Shown here: piece after piece, positions 53,379-61,936 of the stretch
Layout of the letters: every line of letters begins with the position of its first letter
Numbering within the stretch: the stretch's first letter is position 1
From: Thauera sp. GDN1
Lineage (GTDB): Bacteria; Pseudomonadota; Gammaproteobacteria; Burkholderiales; Rhodocyclaceae
Direction of reading: 5' to 3'
NCBI RefSeq assembly: GCF_029223545.1
Contig: NZ_CP097870.1
Coordinates: 3,782,001 to 3,846,000, forward strand
DNA: 64,000 bases
The notes under the pieces: model-generated
What the model was told of the DNA's origin: nothing
The model's input: only the letters and a program-made list of their open reading frames with translations
Databases searched by the model: none
Made by a program: the position numbers and the translations under genes

Positions 53379-53456
53379 CCACGACCCGCAGCGCGCCTCC
53401 TATACTGGATTGCGATCCGGCCCGGTGAGGGCCGGCGCCCACAGGAGCGCGCGGCG

Positions 53457-55241
53457 ATGCAAGAAGGCAATCCGGCAATCCTCATCGCAACCGGCGCGCT
53501 GCCTTCGCTGATCCTGGTCGCCGCGGTGCTGACGCTGCCGGTGTGCCTCGCGCTGCTGGCGATCTACCGGCGCGCGGTGCTGCGCTCGATGGCGCACACC
53601 AGTCCGGCGGCGGGCGAGGAAACCGGGAGGCTAGGCGGGGGCGTCGCCGCACCCGACGACGCCGGGCCGGCAGTGCTCGCGCCCGCAGAGCCGCCGTCCC
53701 CGGCGCTGCAACTCGAGGTGCTGGCCGCGGACAGCCCCGCGCTCGCCGCCGCCCATCCCCTGCATGCCGCGATGCGGCGATCCCTGCAGGCGCTGAGCCT
53801 GATCCATGTGGTGGCCGGCCTGGTCTACGCGCTGGTGCTCACCAGCGCCTGGATGCGCTTCAGCTGGGACGAAGGCGGCTTCGTGCTGGTCCGCTTCCTG
53901 TGGCTGCTGTCGTGCTACGCCTGGCCAACGGCGCTCACCGTCGGCCTGGTGGTGGCGACCACCACCCGCCAGCGCCTGACCGTGGGCCTGGTCTACCTGC
54001 TGATGCTGTTCGCGTTCGCGGGCTGGGGCCTGGTGCGCAACCCGAGCCTGTCCGCGCTCGACATCGCGCGCTTCTGGGCGATCACCAACCTGCCCGCCAC
54101 CGTGCTGCTGCTCGCCTTCCTGCACCGCCGCATCCGCGCGGTCGGGCCGCTGGTGCTCGCCTTCATGGTGGTCGCGCTCACCGGCTCGGTGATCGCCATC
54201 AACCTGGGCGGGCAAAGCGAGACGACGCTGCGCGCGGTGATCACGGTGGGTAATGCGCTTGGTCTCGACGGCTTGCAGACCTTCTGGGCCGTGATGCTCG
54301 CCGGTGCCGCCGTCTCCGGCGTGATCGGCTGGCAGCTGCTGAAGTGGCTGGGTCGTCGTCATGCCGCCCGCCGCAGCAGCGACCAGACGCTCACGCTGGA
54401 GGCGATGTGGCTGCTGTTCGCCGTGGTGCAGACGGTGAGCTTCGCCTTCGAGGGCCTGGCGTGGATGGCGAGCGGGGTGGCCGCGTTCGCGGCGTGGAAG
54501 CTGGTCACGGCCGCCGGCTTCCGGCTGGCCGGGCTCGGGCGGCGCCCTCCCGTCGTCGCACGCCATGAAGCGGCGGACGCGCAGGCACCGGCGCTGCTGC
54601 TGTTGCGCGTGTTCGCGCTCGGCGCACGCAGCGAGCGCCTGTTCGATGCGCTCGGCAAGCGCTGGCTGCGCATCGGCAACATCGACATGATCGCCGGGCC
54701 CGACCTCGCCACCACGGCGGTGGAACCGCACGAGTTCCTCGATTTCGTCGGCGGCCGGCTGTCACGCCAGTTCGTGCGCGACGAGGCCGACCTGGCGCGG
54801 CGCTTCGCCGCGCGTGCGCTCGGGCCCGACCCGGACGGGCGTCACCGGGTGAACGAATTCTTCTGCCACGACGACACCTGGCGGCCGACGATGCTGCGCC
54901 TGGCCCAGGCCGCCGACGTGGTGCTGATGGATCTGCGCGGCTTCTCGCCGCAGAACCAGGGCTGTCGCTACGAGCTGCAGCAGCTGCTGGATTTCGTGCC
55001 GCTGGCGCGCGTGCTCGTGCTGATCGACGCCGACGCGCCGCGTGATTTCATCGATGGAACGCTGCAGACGCTGTGGCGGGCGAGCCGGCCCGATTCGCCC
55101 AACCGTGCCGCCACGCCACCGCGACTGAAGCTGCTGGAGGACCGCGGCGAAACGACGGTGACGCGGCTGGTCGACACCCTCATCGGCGCGCTCGACGGAC
55201 CGCGGACGCAGCACGCGCCGGCCCGCGCGCCGCAGGCCTGA
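53457..55241 (+). CDS. Polytopic membrane protein with cytoplasmic C-terminal Rossmann/TIR-like domain, unknown
   Basis: A 594-aa protein I do not recognise. One helix at the N-terminus is followed by a Pro/Ala linker, then about seven helices between residues 115 and 350. From about residue 375 a soluble domain begins LLLLRVFALGARSERLFDAL and continues NIDMIAGPDLA, HRVNEFFCHDDTW and ADVVLMDLRGFSPQNQGC before YELQQLL. Alternating hydrophobic strands and helices, and the C-x2-E-L pattern (Glu near residue 506), recall TIR or nucleoside-deoxyribosyltransferase folds; this is inference. The gene ends flush against the convergent 105-aa gene. Confidence 0.7.
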   Translation: MQEGNPAILIATGALPSLILVAAVLTLPVCLALLAIYRRAVLRSMAHTSPAAGEETGRLGGGVAAPDDAGPAVLAPAEPPSPALQLEVLAADSPALAAAHPLHAAMRRSLQALSLIHVVAGLVYALVLTSAWMRFSWDEGGFVLVRFLWLLSCYAWPTALTVGLVVATTTRQRLTVGLVYLLMLFAFAGWGLVRNPSLSALDIARFWAITNLPATVLLLAFLHRRIRAVGPLVLAFMVVALTGSVIAINLGGQSETTLRAVITVGNALGLDGLQTFWAVMLAGAAVSGVIGWQLLKWLGRRHAARRSSDQTLTLEAMWLLFAVVQTVSFAFEGLAWMASGVAAFAAWKLVTAAGFRLAGLGRRPPVVARHEAADAQAPALLLLRVFALGARSERLFDALGKRWLRIGNIDMIAGPDLATTAVEPHEFLDFVGGRLSRQFVRDEADLARRFAARALGPDPDGRHRVNEFFCHDDTWRPTMLRLAQAADVVLMDLRGFSPQNQGCRYELQQLLDFVPLARVLVLIDADAPRDFIDGTLQTLWRASRPDSPNRAATPPRLKLLEDRGETTVTRLVDTLIGALDGPRTQHAPARAPQA

Positions 55242-55559
55242 TCAGCCGACGATGAAGGACGCGACGTCGACGCGCACGGCCGGACGATCGAGGGCGGCCG
55301 CGGTGACCACCGCGAACTTCTTCGCCCACTCGCCCCCCTGTTCGAAACGGCCCTCGCCACCGTACTTGGCGACGTTGAGGATCATGTCGAGCACCAGCAC
55401 CTTACCCATCGGGTTGGACGGGGTGCATTCGAGATCTTCGAACTCGCGCGCGAGCCAGCTGCGCGCCTGATCCTTGGTGGTCGAGGCCACCTCGGCGTCG
55501 TGCAACGCAAACTCGTACTCGCGATCGCCACCGAAGACCACGGTCACTGTGTAGGACAT
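55242..55559 (-). CDS. Conserved small protein, unknown
   Basis: A 105-aa acidic soluble protein starting MSYTVTVVFGGDREYEFAL, with no motif I can assign. AGGAGG is nine bases before ATG 55559, which fixes the start and supports translation. It converges on the membrane-protein gene with no base between the two stops (shared TGATCA), and is divergent from ampG. Confidence 0.7.
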   Translation of the reverse strand: MSYTVTVVFGGDREYEFALHDAEVASTTKDQARSWLAREFEDLECTPSNPMGKVLVLDMILNVAKYGGEGRFEQGGEWAKKFAVVTAAALDRPAVRVDVASFIVG

Positions 55560-55710
55560 GAAAAACGACCTCCTCGAATCGGGGATTTTGGCTTTGCCGG
55601 CATTGTTGGCGCAGAGCGGGCCGGACGCAAGCAAAGTATCGAATTGTGTAAACCTGGGGGGCCGGGATGATCTGCGATAATGCGCGGCCCTGCAACGTCC
55701 CGCCGCCCCC

Positions 55711-57240
55711 TTGTCTTCCTCCCCCTCCTTTGCCCTCGCCCGCGTCTGGCGCCTGTCCGCCATCCTGGTGCTCGGCTTCGCCTCCGGCCTGCCGCTGGCG
55801 CTGACCGGGCAGGCGATGCAGGCCTGGCTGACGGTCGATGGCGTGGACCTCGCCACCATCGGCTTCTTCGGCCTGGTCGGCGTGCCCTACACCTTCAAGT
55901 TCCTGTGGGCGCCGCTGATGGACCGCTTCGAGCCGCCCTGGCTCGGCCGCCGCCGCGGCTGGCTGGCGCTGACCCAGCTCGCGCTCGCCGCATTGCTGTG
56001 GTGGATGGCGACGCTGTCGCCGACCGCCACCCCCGGCCTGTTCGCCGCGGCCGCGGTGGCGATCGCCTTCCTGTCGGCCTCGCAGGACGTGGTCGTCGAC
56101 GCCTACCGCACCGACCTGCTGCCCGAACAGGAGCGCGGCCTCGGCGCCTCGGTCCATGTCTTCGCCTACCGCCTGGCGATGATCCTGTCCGGCGGCATCG
56201 CGCTGATCTGGGCCGGGCAATGGGCGTCGTGGCCGCGGGTGTACGAGACCATGGCGCTGATCATGGCGGCCTGCGGGGTGGTGTCGCTGCTGGCGCTGCC
56301 GCGGGTGTCCGCGGCGCTGAAGCCGCTCGCCTCCGACCCGAAGCGCGAGCTGGTCGGCTTCGCCGCGATGCTCGCCGGCGTCGCCGCAGGCTACTGGATC
56401 GCGCGCCAGGCCCTGATCCTGATCGGCCTCGACCCGAACGACGCGAACCGCTGGATCCAGCTCGTCTTCATCCTCGCCGAGATCGCACTCGCGCTGCCGC
56501 TGGCGTGGTGGGCGGCGCAGCGCGCCGGCTTCGAGACGCTCAACCGCTCGCTGTCGAGCTACTTCGCGCAGCAGGGCGCAGCCGCCTTCCTGGCGCTGAT
56601 CATCCTCTACAAGCTCGGCGACGCCTTCGCCGGCAGCCTGACCACGCCCTTCCTGATCAAGGGCATGGGCTTCTCGCAGGAAGAGGTCGGCATCGCCAAC
56701 AAGGTCATCGGCATCTGGCTGACCATCCTCGGCGCCTTCATCGGCGGGCTGATCATGACCCGGCTGGCGCTGTACCGCTCGCTGCTGCTGTTCGGCGTGC
56801 TGCAGCTGGTGTCCAACTTCGGCTTCTACCTGCTCGCCCAGCTCGGCAAGGGCGCCTGGGGCGCGGTCATGGTGCCGGCCTTCGACTGGGGCTTCGTGGC
56901 GATCGACACGCCGGCGGCGCTCGACGGGCTGCTGCTGACGGTCATCGCCGGCGAGAACATCAGCGGCGGCATGGGCACCGTGGCCTTCGTCGCGCTGCTG
57001 ATGGGGCTGTGCAACCAGCACTTCACCGCCACCCACTACGCCATGCTGTCGGCCTTCGCCGCGGTCGGGCGGATCTACGTCAGCCCGCTGTCGGGCGTGC
57101 TGTCGCAATCGATCGGCTGGCCGGCCTTCTTCATCTTCTCCATCGTCGTCGCCGTGCCCGGGGTGGTGATGGTGTGGTGGCTGCGCGACGCGCTGGCGCG
57201 CCTCGGCCGGCCGCAGACCGACGGCGCAGTGGACGACTGA
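55711..57240 (+). CDS. ampG: AmpG-like MFS permease (muropeptide transporter family)
   Basis: A 509-aa transporter with about 12-14 helices. AILVLGFASGLPLALTGQAMQAWL and FFGLVGVPYTFKFLWAPLMDR followed by ASQDVVVDAYRTDLL are AmpG signatures. It probably imports anhydromuropeptides for cell-wall recycling. The start is TTG 55711, as no ATG is in frame before the first helix. The stop overlaps the azlC start (TGATG). Confidence 0.9.
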   Translation: MSSSPSFALARVWRLSAILVLGFASGLPLALTGQAMQAWLTVDGVDLATIGFFGLVGVPYTFKFLWAPLMDRFEPPWLGRRRGWLALTQLALAALLWWMATLSPTATPGLFAAAAVAIAFLSASQDVVVDAYRTDLLPEQERGLGASVHVFAYRLAMILSGGIALIWAGQWASWPRVYETMALIMAACGVVSLLALPRVSAALKPLASDPKRELVGFAAMLAGVAAGYWIARQALILIGLDPNDANRWIQLVFILAEIALALPLAWWAAQRAGFETLNRSLSSYFAQQGAAAFLALIILYKLGDAFAGSLTTPFLIKGMGFSQEEVGIANKVIGIWLTILGAFIGGLIMTRLALYRSLLLFGVLQLVSNFGFYLLAQLGKGAWGAVMVPAFDWGFVAIDTPAALDGLLLTVIAGENISGGMGTVAFVALLMGLCNQHFTATHYAMLSAFAAVGRIYVSPLSGVLSQSIGWPAFFIFSIVVAVPGVVMVWWLRDALARLGRPQTDGAVDD

Positions 57241-58007
57241 TGGCGCGCACCGGCACGAGCGCGGGCGGCGAATTCCTCGCCGGCTGCCGCGACGAGGCGC
57301 CGCTGCTGCTCGGCGTCGCCCCCTTCGGCATGATCTACGGCATCGCCGCGCTCGCCGCCGGCGTGCCCGCCTGGCTGGCGCAGCTGGCCTCGGCGGTGGT
57401 GTTCGCCGGCGCCGCGCAGCTGGTGATCGTGCAGATGCTGGCGGCGGGCGCGGGCTTCGTGCCGATCGCGCTCACCTCCGGGCTGCTCAACCTGCGCCAC
57501 GTGCTGTACAGCGCGTCGATGGCCGAATACGTGCGCCACCTGCCGCGGCGCTGGCGCCTGCTGCTGGCCTATGTGCTGACCGACGAGGCCTATGCGGTGG
57601 CGGTGCTGCGCTACCAGCGCCGCGAGCCGGCGCCGCCCGCCGTCGACCGGGGCAGTGGGCGCGGCGGCAGCCGCGACACGCCCGCGCACGAGGACCTGCG
57701 CCACTGGTACTTCCTCGGCGCCGGCTTCACCTTGTGGGCGGGCTGGCAGCTGTCCACCGCCGCCGGCCTGCTGTTCGGCGCCACCATCCCGGCGGAGTGG
57801 GAGCTCGACTTCGCGGTGCCGCTGACCTTCATCGCCCTGCTCACCCTGCTGCTGCGCGAACGCGCCGGCCAGGCCGCGGCGCTGGTCGCCGGCCTCGGCG
57901 CGCTGGCCTTCGCCGCCCTGCCCTACAAGCTCGGCCTGGTAGCGGCGATCGTGCTCGGCCTGCTCGCCGGGGCGTGGACCGTGCGCCGCCTGGAGCGTGC
58001 GCGATGA
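57240..58007 (+). CDS. azlC: Branched-chain amino acid exporter large subunit AzlC
   Basis: A 255-aa membrane protein. APFGMIYGIAALAAGVP and SGLLNLRHVLYSASMAEY are AzlC family blocks, and LTDEAYAVAVLRYQ follows. With AzlD it exports branched-chain amino acids or analogues. About residues 135-150 (DRGSGRGGSRDTPAHED) form a hydrophilic loop that coincides with a REP-like DNA unit (57655-57678), so the loop may be an insertion. Overlaps ampG and azlD. Confidence 0.9.
   Translation: MARTGTSAGGEFLAGCRDEAPLLLGVAPFGMIYGIAALAAGVPAWLAQLASAVVFAGAAQLVIVQMLAAGAGFVPIALTSGLLNLRHVLYSASMAEYVRHLPRRWRLLLAYVLTDEAYAVAVLRYQRREPAPPAVDRGSGRGGSRDTPAHEDLRHWYFLGAGFTLWAGWQLSTAAGLLFGATIPAEWELDFAVPLTFIALLTLLLRERAGQAAALVAGLGALAFAALPYKLGLVAAIVLGLLAGAWTVRRLERAR
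57655..57678 (+). repeat. REP-like unit inside azlC
   Basis: 24 bases differing at a single position from 37897-37920. Translated in frame they give part of a Gly/Ser/Arg-rich loop between two membrane helices of AzlC. Confidence 0.55.
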
Positions 58008-58327
58008 GCACGACGAGCCTGGTCCTGCTGCTGGTGCTGGTCGGCGTGCTGACCTACCTCTACCGCTACGCGATGATCGGCCTCTTCGCCAGCCGCAGCC
58101 TGCCCGCCTGGCTGCATGCGCTGTGCCGCCACATCGCGCCGGCGAGCTTCGCGGCGCTGACCGCGAGCGCGTTGTTCGTCGCCGGCGGCGAGGTGCAGTT
58201 CGCCTTCGACACGCCGCGTCCCTGGGCTGCGCTGGTCGCGGTGCTGGTGGCCTGGCGCACGCGCAAGGTGCTCGCCACCATAGTCGCCGGCATGGCCGCG
58301 CTCCATCTCTTCAAGCTCCTGTTCTGA
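58004..58327 (+). CDS. azlD: Branched-chain amino acid exporter small subunit AzlD
   Basis: A 107-aa protein with three to four helices, typical AzlD size. GVLTYLYRYAMIGLFASR and the C-terminal VLVAWRTRKVLATIVAGM match the family. It overlaps azlC by ATGA; the two subunits act together. Confidence 0.92.
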   Translation: MSTTSLVLLLVLVGVLTYLYRYAMIGLFASRSLPAWLHALCRHIAPASFAALTASALFVAGGEVQFAFDTPRPWAALVAVLVAWRTRKVLATIVAGMAALHLFKLLF

Positions 58328-58330
58328 CCG

Positions 58331-59053
58331 ATGACCGCACAGACCCTGATCGACGCCGCCCGCGAACTCTCCGCCGCGGTGGATGCGCTGCCCTTCGCCG
58401 CGCCCGTCACCCACGTCTACAACCCGCTCGACTACGCCTGGGAAGTGCATCGCCGCTACCTGGAAACCTACGGCGCCGGACGCAAACGGGTGGTGTTCGT
58501 GGGCATGAACCCCGGCCCCTTCGGCATGGCGCAGATCGGCGTGCCCTTCGGCGAGATCGCCAGCGCGCGCGACTGGCTGGGCCTCGAAGGCCCGGTCGGG
58601 CAGCCGCGCGTCAGCAACCCGAAGCGTCCGGTGGAAGGCTTCGCCTGCGCGCGCTCCGAGGTCAGCGGCCAGCGCCTGTGGGGCCTGTTCCGCGCCCGCT
58701 TCGGCACGCCCGAGGCCTTCTTCGCCGGGCATTTCGTCGCCAATTACTGCCCGCTGGTGTTCTTCGAGGGCGGGCGCAACCTCACCCCCGACAAGCTGCC
58801 GATGGCCGAGCAGCGCCCGCTGCTGGCGGCCTGCGACGCGCACCTGCGCACGGTGATCGATGCGCTCGAACCGGAATGGGTGATCGGCGTCGGCAACTGG
58901 GCGGAAAAGCGCGCCACCGAGGCGCTCGCCGGCCTGCCCGGGCTGAAGTTCGGCCGCGTGCTGCATCCCAGCCCCGCCAGCCCCGCCGCCAACCGCGGCT
59001 GGGCCGAGGCGGCGACGAAGCAGCTGGCGGATCTGGGGATCTGGCGGGACTGA
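58331..59053 (+). CDS. SMUG1-type single-strand-selective uracil-DNA glycosylase
   Basis: A 240-aa DNA repair glycosylase. The catalytic-water motif GMNPGPFGMAQIGVPFGE and the intercalation motif HPSPASPAANRGW are those of SMUG1-like enzymes. It excises uracil and some oxidised pyrimidines, beginning base excision repair. Three bases separate it from azlD. Confidence 0.93.
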   Translation: MTAQTLIDAARELSAAVDALPFAAPVTHVYNPLDYAWEVHRRYLETYGAGRKRVVFVGMNPGPFGMAQIGVPFGEIASARDWLGLEGPVGQPRVSNPKRPVEGFACARSEVSGQRLWGLFRARFGTPEAFFAGHFVANYCPLVFFEGGRNLTPDKLPMAEQRPLLAACDAHLRTVIDALEPEWVIGVGNWAEKRATEALAGLPGLKFGRVLHPSPASPAANRGWAEAATKQLADLGIWRD

Positions 59054-59110
59054 ATCCCGCCCGCTCGCGCCGCGACGGGGCGTGCGTCCGGCGCGGCGCG
59101 GTGTTCGGGC

Positions 59111-59944
59111 TCAGTGCCCGAACACGTCCGAGTCCAGCATCTCCGGATCGGGGCGGTCGAGCGCGCTGATCGCCGCCAGTTCCTCGGGCGTGAGCTCGAA
59201 ATCGAACACGTCGAGGTTCTCGGCCAGGCGCTGCGGATTCGAGGACTTCGGCACCGGGACGTAGCCGAGCTGGGTATGCCAGCGCAGGACGACCTGCGCC
59301 GGCGCGCGCCCGCAGCGCGTGGCCACATCGACGATCGCCGGGTCCTGCAGCATGGCGTTGGCGCGGCCGAGCGGACTCCAGGACTCGGTGACGATGCCGT
59401 GCGCCTCATGGGCCTCGACGTGGTCGGCGCGCGCATGCCAGGGGTCGAGGTGGATCTGGTTCACCTGCGGGCACAGGCCGGCATCGAACAGCTTCTGCAG
59501 GTGGGTGGGCTTGAAGTTGGAGGTGCCGATCGCGCGCACCAGGCCCGCCTCCTGCAGCTTCACCAGGCCCTCGAAGGCCTCGACGTAGCGGCCCTGGTCG
59601 GGGTTCGGCCAATGCACCAGGAAGAGATCGATGTAGTCCAGGCCGAGGCGCTCGAGGCTGGCCTCGCAGGCCTGGCGCGCACCCTCGACGCTGTGCCACT
59701 TGCGGTTGAACTTGGTGGTGACGAAGACCTCCTCGCGCCTCACGCCCGAGCGCCGGATGCCTTCGCCGACGCCGCGCTCGTTCTCGTAGTTCTCGGCGGT
59801 GTCGATCAGGCGGTAGCCGATGTCGAGCGCCAGCGCGACGGTTTCGGCGGCTTCGGCGTCGTTCATCGGCCAGGTGCCGAGCCCGAGCCGGGGCATCTCG
59901 ATACCGTTGGAAAGCGTGACCAGGGGGGCGGGAGCGATCTTCAT
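59111..59944 (-). CDS. Aldo/keto reductase (DkgA/DkgB type)
   Basis: A 277-aa NADPH-dependent TIM-barrel oxidoreductase. The tetrad is visible: D and Y in LIDTAENYENE, K in VTTKFNRKW, H in FLVHWPNPDQ. The cofactor site is PVPKSSNPQRLAENLDVFDF. Substrates of such enzymes are sugars, methylglyoxal or other aldehydes; not assignable here. It stands alone and is convergent with the SMUG1 gene. Confidence 0.9.
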   Translation of the reverse strand: MKIAPAPLVTLSNGIEMPRLGLGTWPMNDAEAAETVALALDIGYRLIDTAENYENERGVGEGIRRSGVRREEVFVTTKFNRKWHSVEGARQACEASLERLGLDYIDLFLVHWPNPDQGRYVEAFEGLVKLQEAGLVRAIGTSNFKPTHLQKLFDAGLCPQVNQIHLDPWHARADHVEAHEAHGIVTESWSPLGRANAMLQDPAIVDVATRCGRAPAQVVLRWHTQLGYVPVPKSSNPQRLAENLDVFDFELTPEELAAISALDRPDPEMLDSDVFGH

Positions 59945-60018
59945 TGGAATCTCGATAAAACAGTGAAGGATCGACAGGATTCCACATTCACGCCGCTCCG
60001 TCACCCTGTGGCCGGCGC

Positions 60019-60723
60019 TCACTCGATCGACCGCCCCTCGCCCGCCTCCTCGTCCGTGCGCCCGTCGCGGATATGGTAGATGCGGCGGAAGGTGGGAATG
60101 ATCTTCTCGTCGTGGGTGACGACGACGATCGCGGTGTCGTACTCGCGCGCCATGCGGTTGAGGATGCGGATGACGCCGAGTGCGCGCTCGCTGTCGAGCG
60201 GTGCGGTGGGCTCGTCGGCGAGGATCACCGGCGGGCGGCTCACCAGCGCACGCGCGATCGCCACCCGCTGCTGCTCGCCGCCGGAGAGCTGCGACGGCAT
60301 CGCACGGGCGCGATGGGCGACGTCGAGGGCATCGAGCAGCTCCAGCGCGCGCCGCCGGGCCTCGGCGTTGGGGCGCCCGGCCAGCATCGGCAGCAGGGCG
60401 ACGTTGTCGAGCACGTCGAGGAAGGGAATCAGGTAGGGCGCCTGGAACACGAAGCCGATGCGGTCGCGGCGCAGCGCGCGCAGGTCGCGGATCTTCCAGC
60501 CCTGGTCGTAGATCGTCTCCCCGCCCAGGGTCATGCGCCCGGCGCTGGGTTCGATGACCGCGCCCAGGCACTTCAGCAGCGTGCTCTTGCCCGAGCCCGA
60601 GGGCCCGATCAGGCCGACGACCTCGCCCGGCGCCACCGCCATGTCCACGTGCTTGAGCGCGTCGACCGCGGTGTCGCCGCTGCCGTAGCGCTTGCGCAGG
60701 CCCTCGATGCGGATGCCGCTCAT
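60019..60723 (-). CDS. ABC transporter ATP-binding protein (MacB/DevA type)
   Basis: A 234-aa ATPase. Walker A GPSGSGKSTLLKCLG, signature LSGGEQQRVAIARAL, Walker B VILADEPTAPLDSE. The close fit to MacB/LolD-type ATPases and the neighbours (permease and adaptor) indicate a tripartite exporter. Its ATG stands one base after the permease stop. Confidence 0.93.
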   Translation of the reverse strand: MSGIRIEGLRKRYGSGDTAVDALKHVDMAVAPGEVVGLIGPSGSGKSTLLKCLGAVIEPSAGRMTLGGETIYDQGWKIRDLRALRRDRIGFVFQAPYLIPFLDVLDNVALLPMLAGRPNAEARRRALELLDALDVAHRARAMPSQLSGGEQQRVAIARALVSRPPVILADEPTAPLDSERALGVIRILNRMAREYDTAIVVVTHDEKIIPTFRRIYHIRDGRTDEEAGEGRSIE

Positions 60724-60724
60724 C

Positions 60725-61936
60725 TCAGCCCCCGATCGCCTCGGCCGGATCCACTCGCAGCGCGGCGCGGATCGCGAGCACGCTGGCGAGCACGCAGATC
60801 GCCACCACCGCGACCAGCGCGCGCACGGTGTCGCCGGTCTCGAGCAGCACGTACTTGGGGAAGGCCGGCGCCCAGAAGGTGGCCGCGATCTTGCCGACGA
60901 CGAATCCGATCAGGCCCAGCCCGACCGCCTGCTGCAGGATCATCGCCGCGATCGTGCGGTTGCGCGTGCCGATCAGCTTCAGCACCGCGATCTCGCGGAT
61001 CTTGCCCAGGGTCAGCGTGTAGATGATGAAGGCGACGATCGCCGCGCTGACCACGGCGAGGATCACCAGGAACATCGCGATCTGGCGCGCCGAGGTGGCG
61101 ATCAGCTTGGCGACCAGGATCTCCTCCATCTGCGCGCGGGTGTAGACGGTGAGCCGCAGCCAGCGCCGGATCGGCTCGGCCACGCGCTCGGGGTCGTAGC
61201 CGGGGGCGAGCTGCACCAGCACCGCGTTCACATAGGGATTGGTGCTCTGCGAGGCGATCACCGCATCGAGCAGGCCGGGCACGCCGGGGCGGTTGAGCGC
61301 CGGGTTCTGCGCGGTGCGCGCGCGCTGGCGCACGATGGCGTCGTTGTCCTTGAGGAACTGCGCCTCCTGCGCGTCCTTGAGCGGGATGAACACCATCGGG
61401 TCGCCGCCCGAGGACACCATGCGCCGGGTCAGCCCGACCACGGTGTAGTCGTTGCGGCGGATGCGGATGCGCTCGCCGATGGCGAAGCCGGTGGCGACGT
61501 CGGCCACCGCCTCGTAGTGGCCGCGGGTCAGATGGCGGCCGGCGAGCAGATGCACCGGCTGGCCGGGGTGGCCGGGCCCGTCGGGCGTCACCCCGACCAC
61601 CATGGCGCGCACGTCGCGCGCGCCGGGGCCGGTCTGGCGCACCTGCATGGTCAGGTAGGTGACGTTGGCCGCGCGCGCCACGCCCTCGATGCCGGCGATG
61701 CTGCGCCACACGTCGTCATGGACGCTGGACGACTCCGCGTAGGGCCCGAGGGTGTCCTGCTGCACCACCCACAGCTCGGCGCCGCTGTTGTCGAGCAGCG
61801 CGCGGGCGTCGTCGACCATGCCGCGATAGACGCCGGCCATGGTCAGCGTGACCCCGATCAGCAGCCCGAGGCCGAGGCCGGTGAATACGAACTTGCCCCA
61901 GCCATGCAGGATGTCGCGCCCGGCCAGGCTGATCAC
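60725..61936 (-). CDS. ABC transporter permease (FtsX/MacB-like, DevC type)
   Basis: A 403-aa permease with one N-terminal helix, a large periplasmic domain (about 45-265) and three helices near the C-terminus, the FtsX-like layout (TLGKIREIAVLKLIGTRNRTI). GTG 61936 overlaps the adaptor stop. In cyanobacterial DevBCA and related systems such permeases export lipids, peptides or drugs across both membranes with TolC. Confidence 0.9.
   Translation of the reverse strand: MISLAGRDILHGWGKFVFTGLGLGLLIGVTLTMAGVYRGMVDDARALLDNSGAELWVVQQDTLGPYAESSSVHDDVWRSIAGIEGVARAANVTYLTMQVRQTGPGARDVRAMVVGVTPDGPGHPGQPVHLLAGRHLTRGHYEAVADVATGFAIGERIRIRRNDYTVVGLTRRMVSSGGDPMVFIPLKDAQEAQFLKDNDAIVRQRARTAQNPALNRPGVPGLLDAVIASQSTNPYVNAVLVQLAPGYDPERVAEPIRRWLRLTVYTRAQMEEILVAKLIATSARQIAMFLVILAVVSAAIVAFIIYTLTLGKIREIAVLKLIGTRNRTIAAMILQQAVGLGLIGFVVGKIAATFWAPAFPKYVLLETGDTVRALVAVVAICVLASVLAIRAALRVDPAEAIGG

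Noticed and set aside
55239..55244. Shared TGATCA at two convergent stops
   Set aside because: A compact gene junction; a six-base palindrome there has no special meaning.
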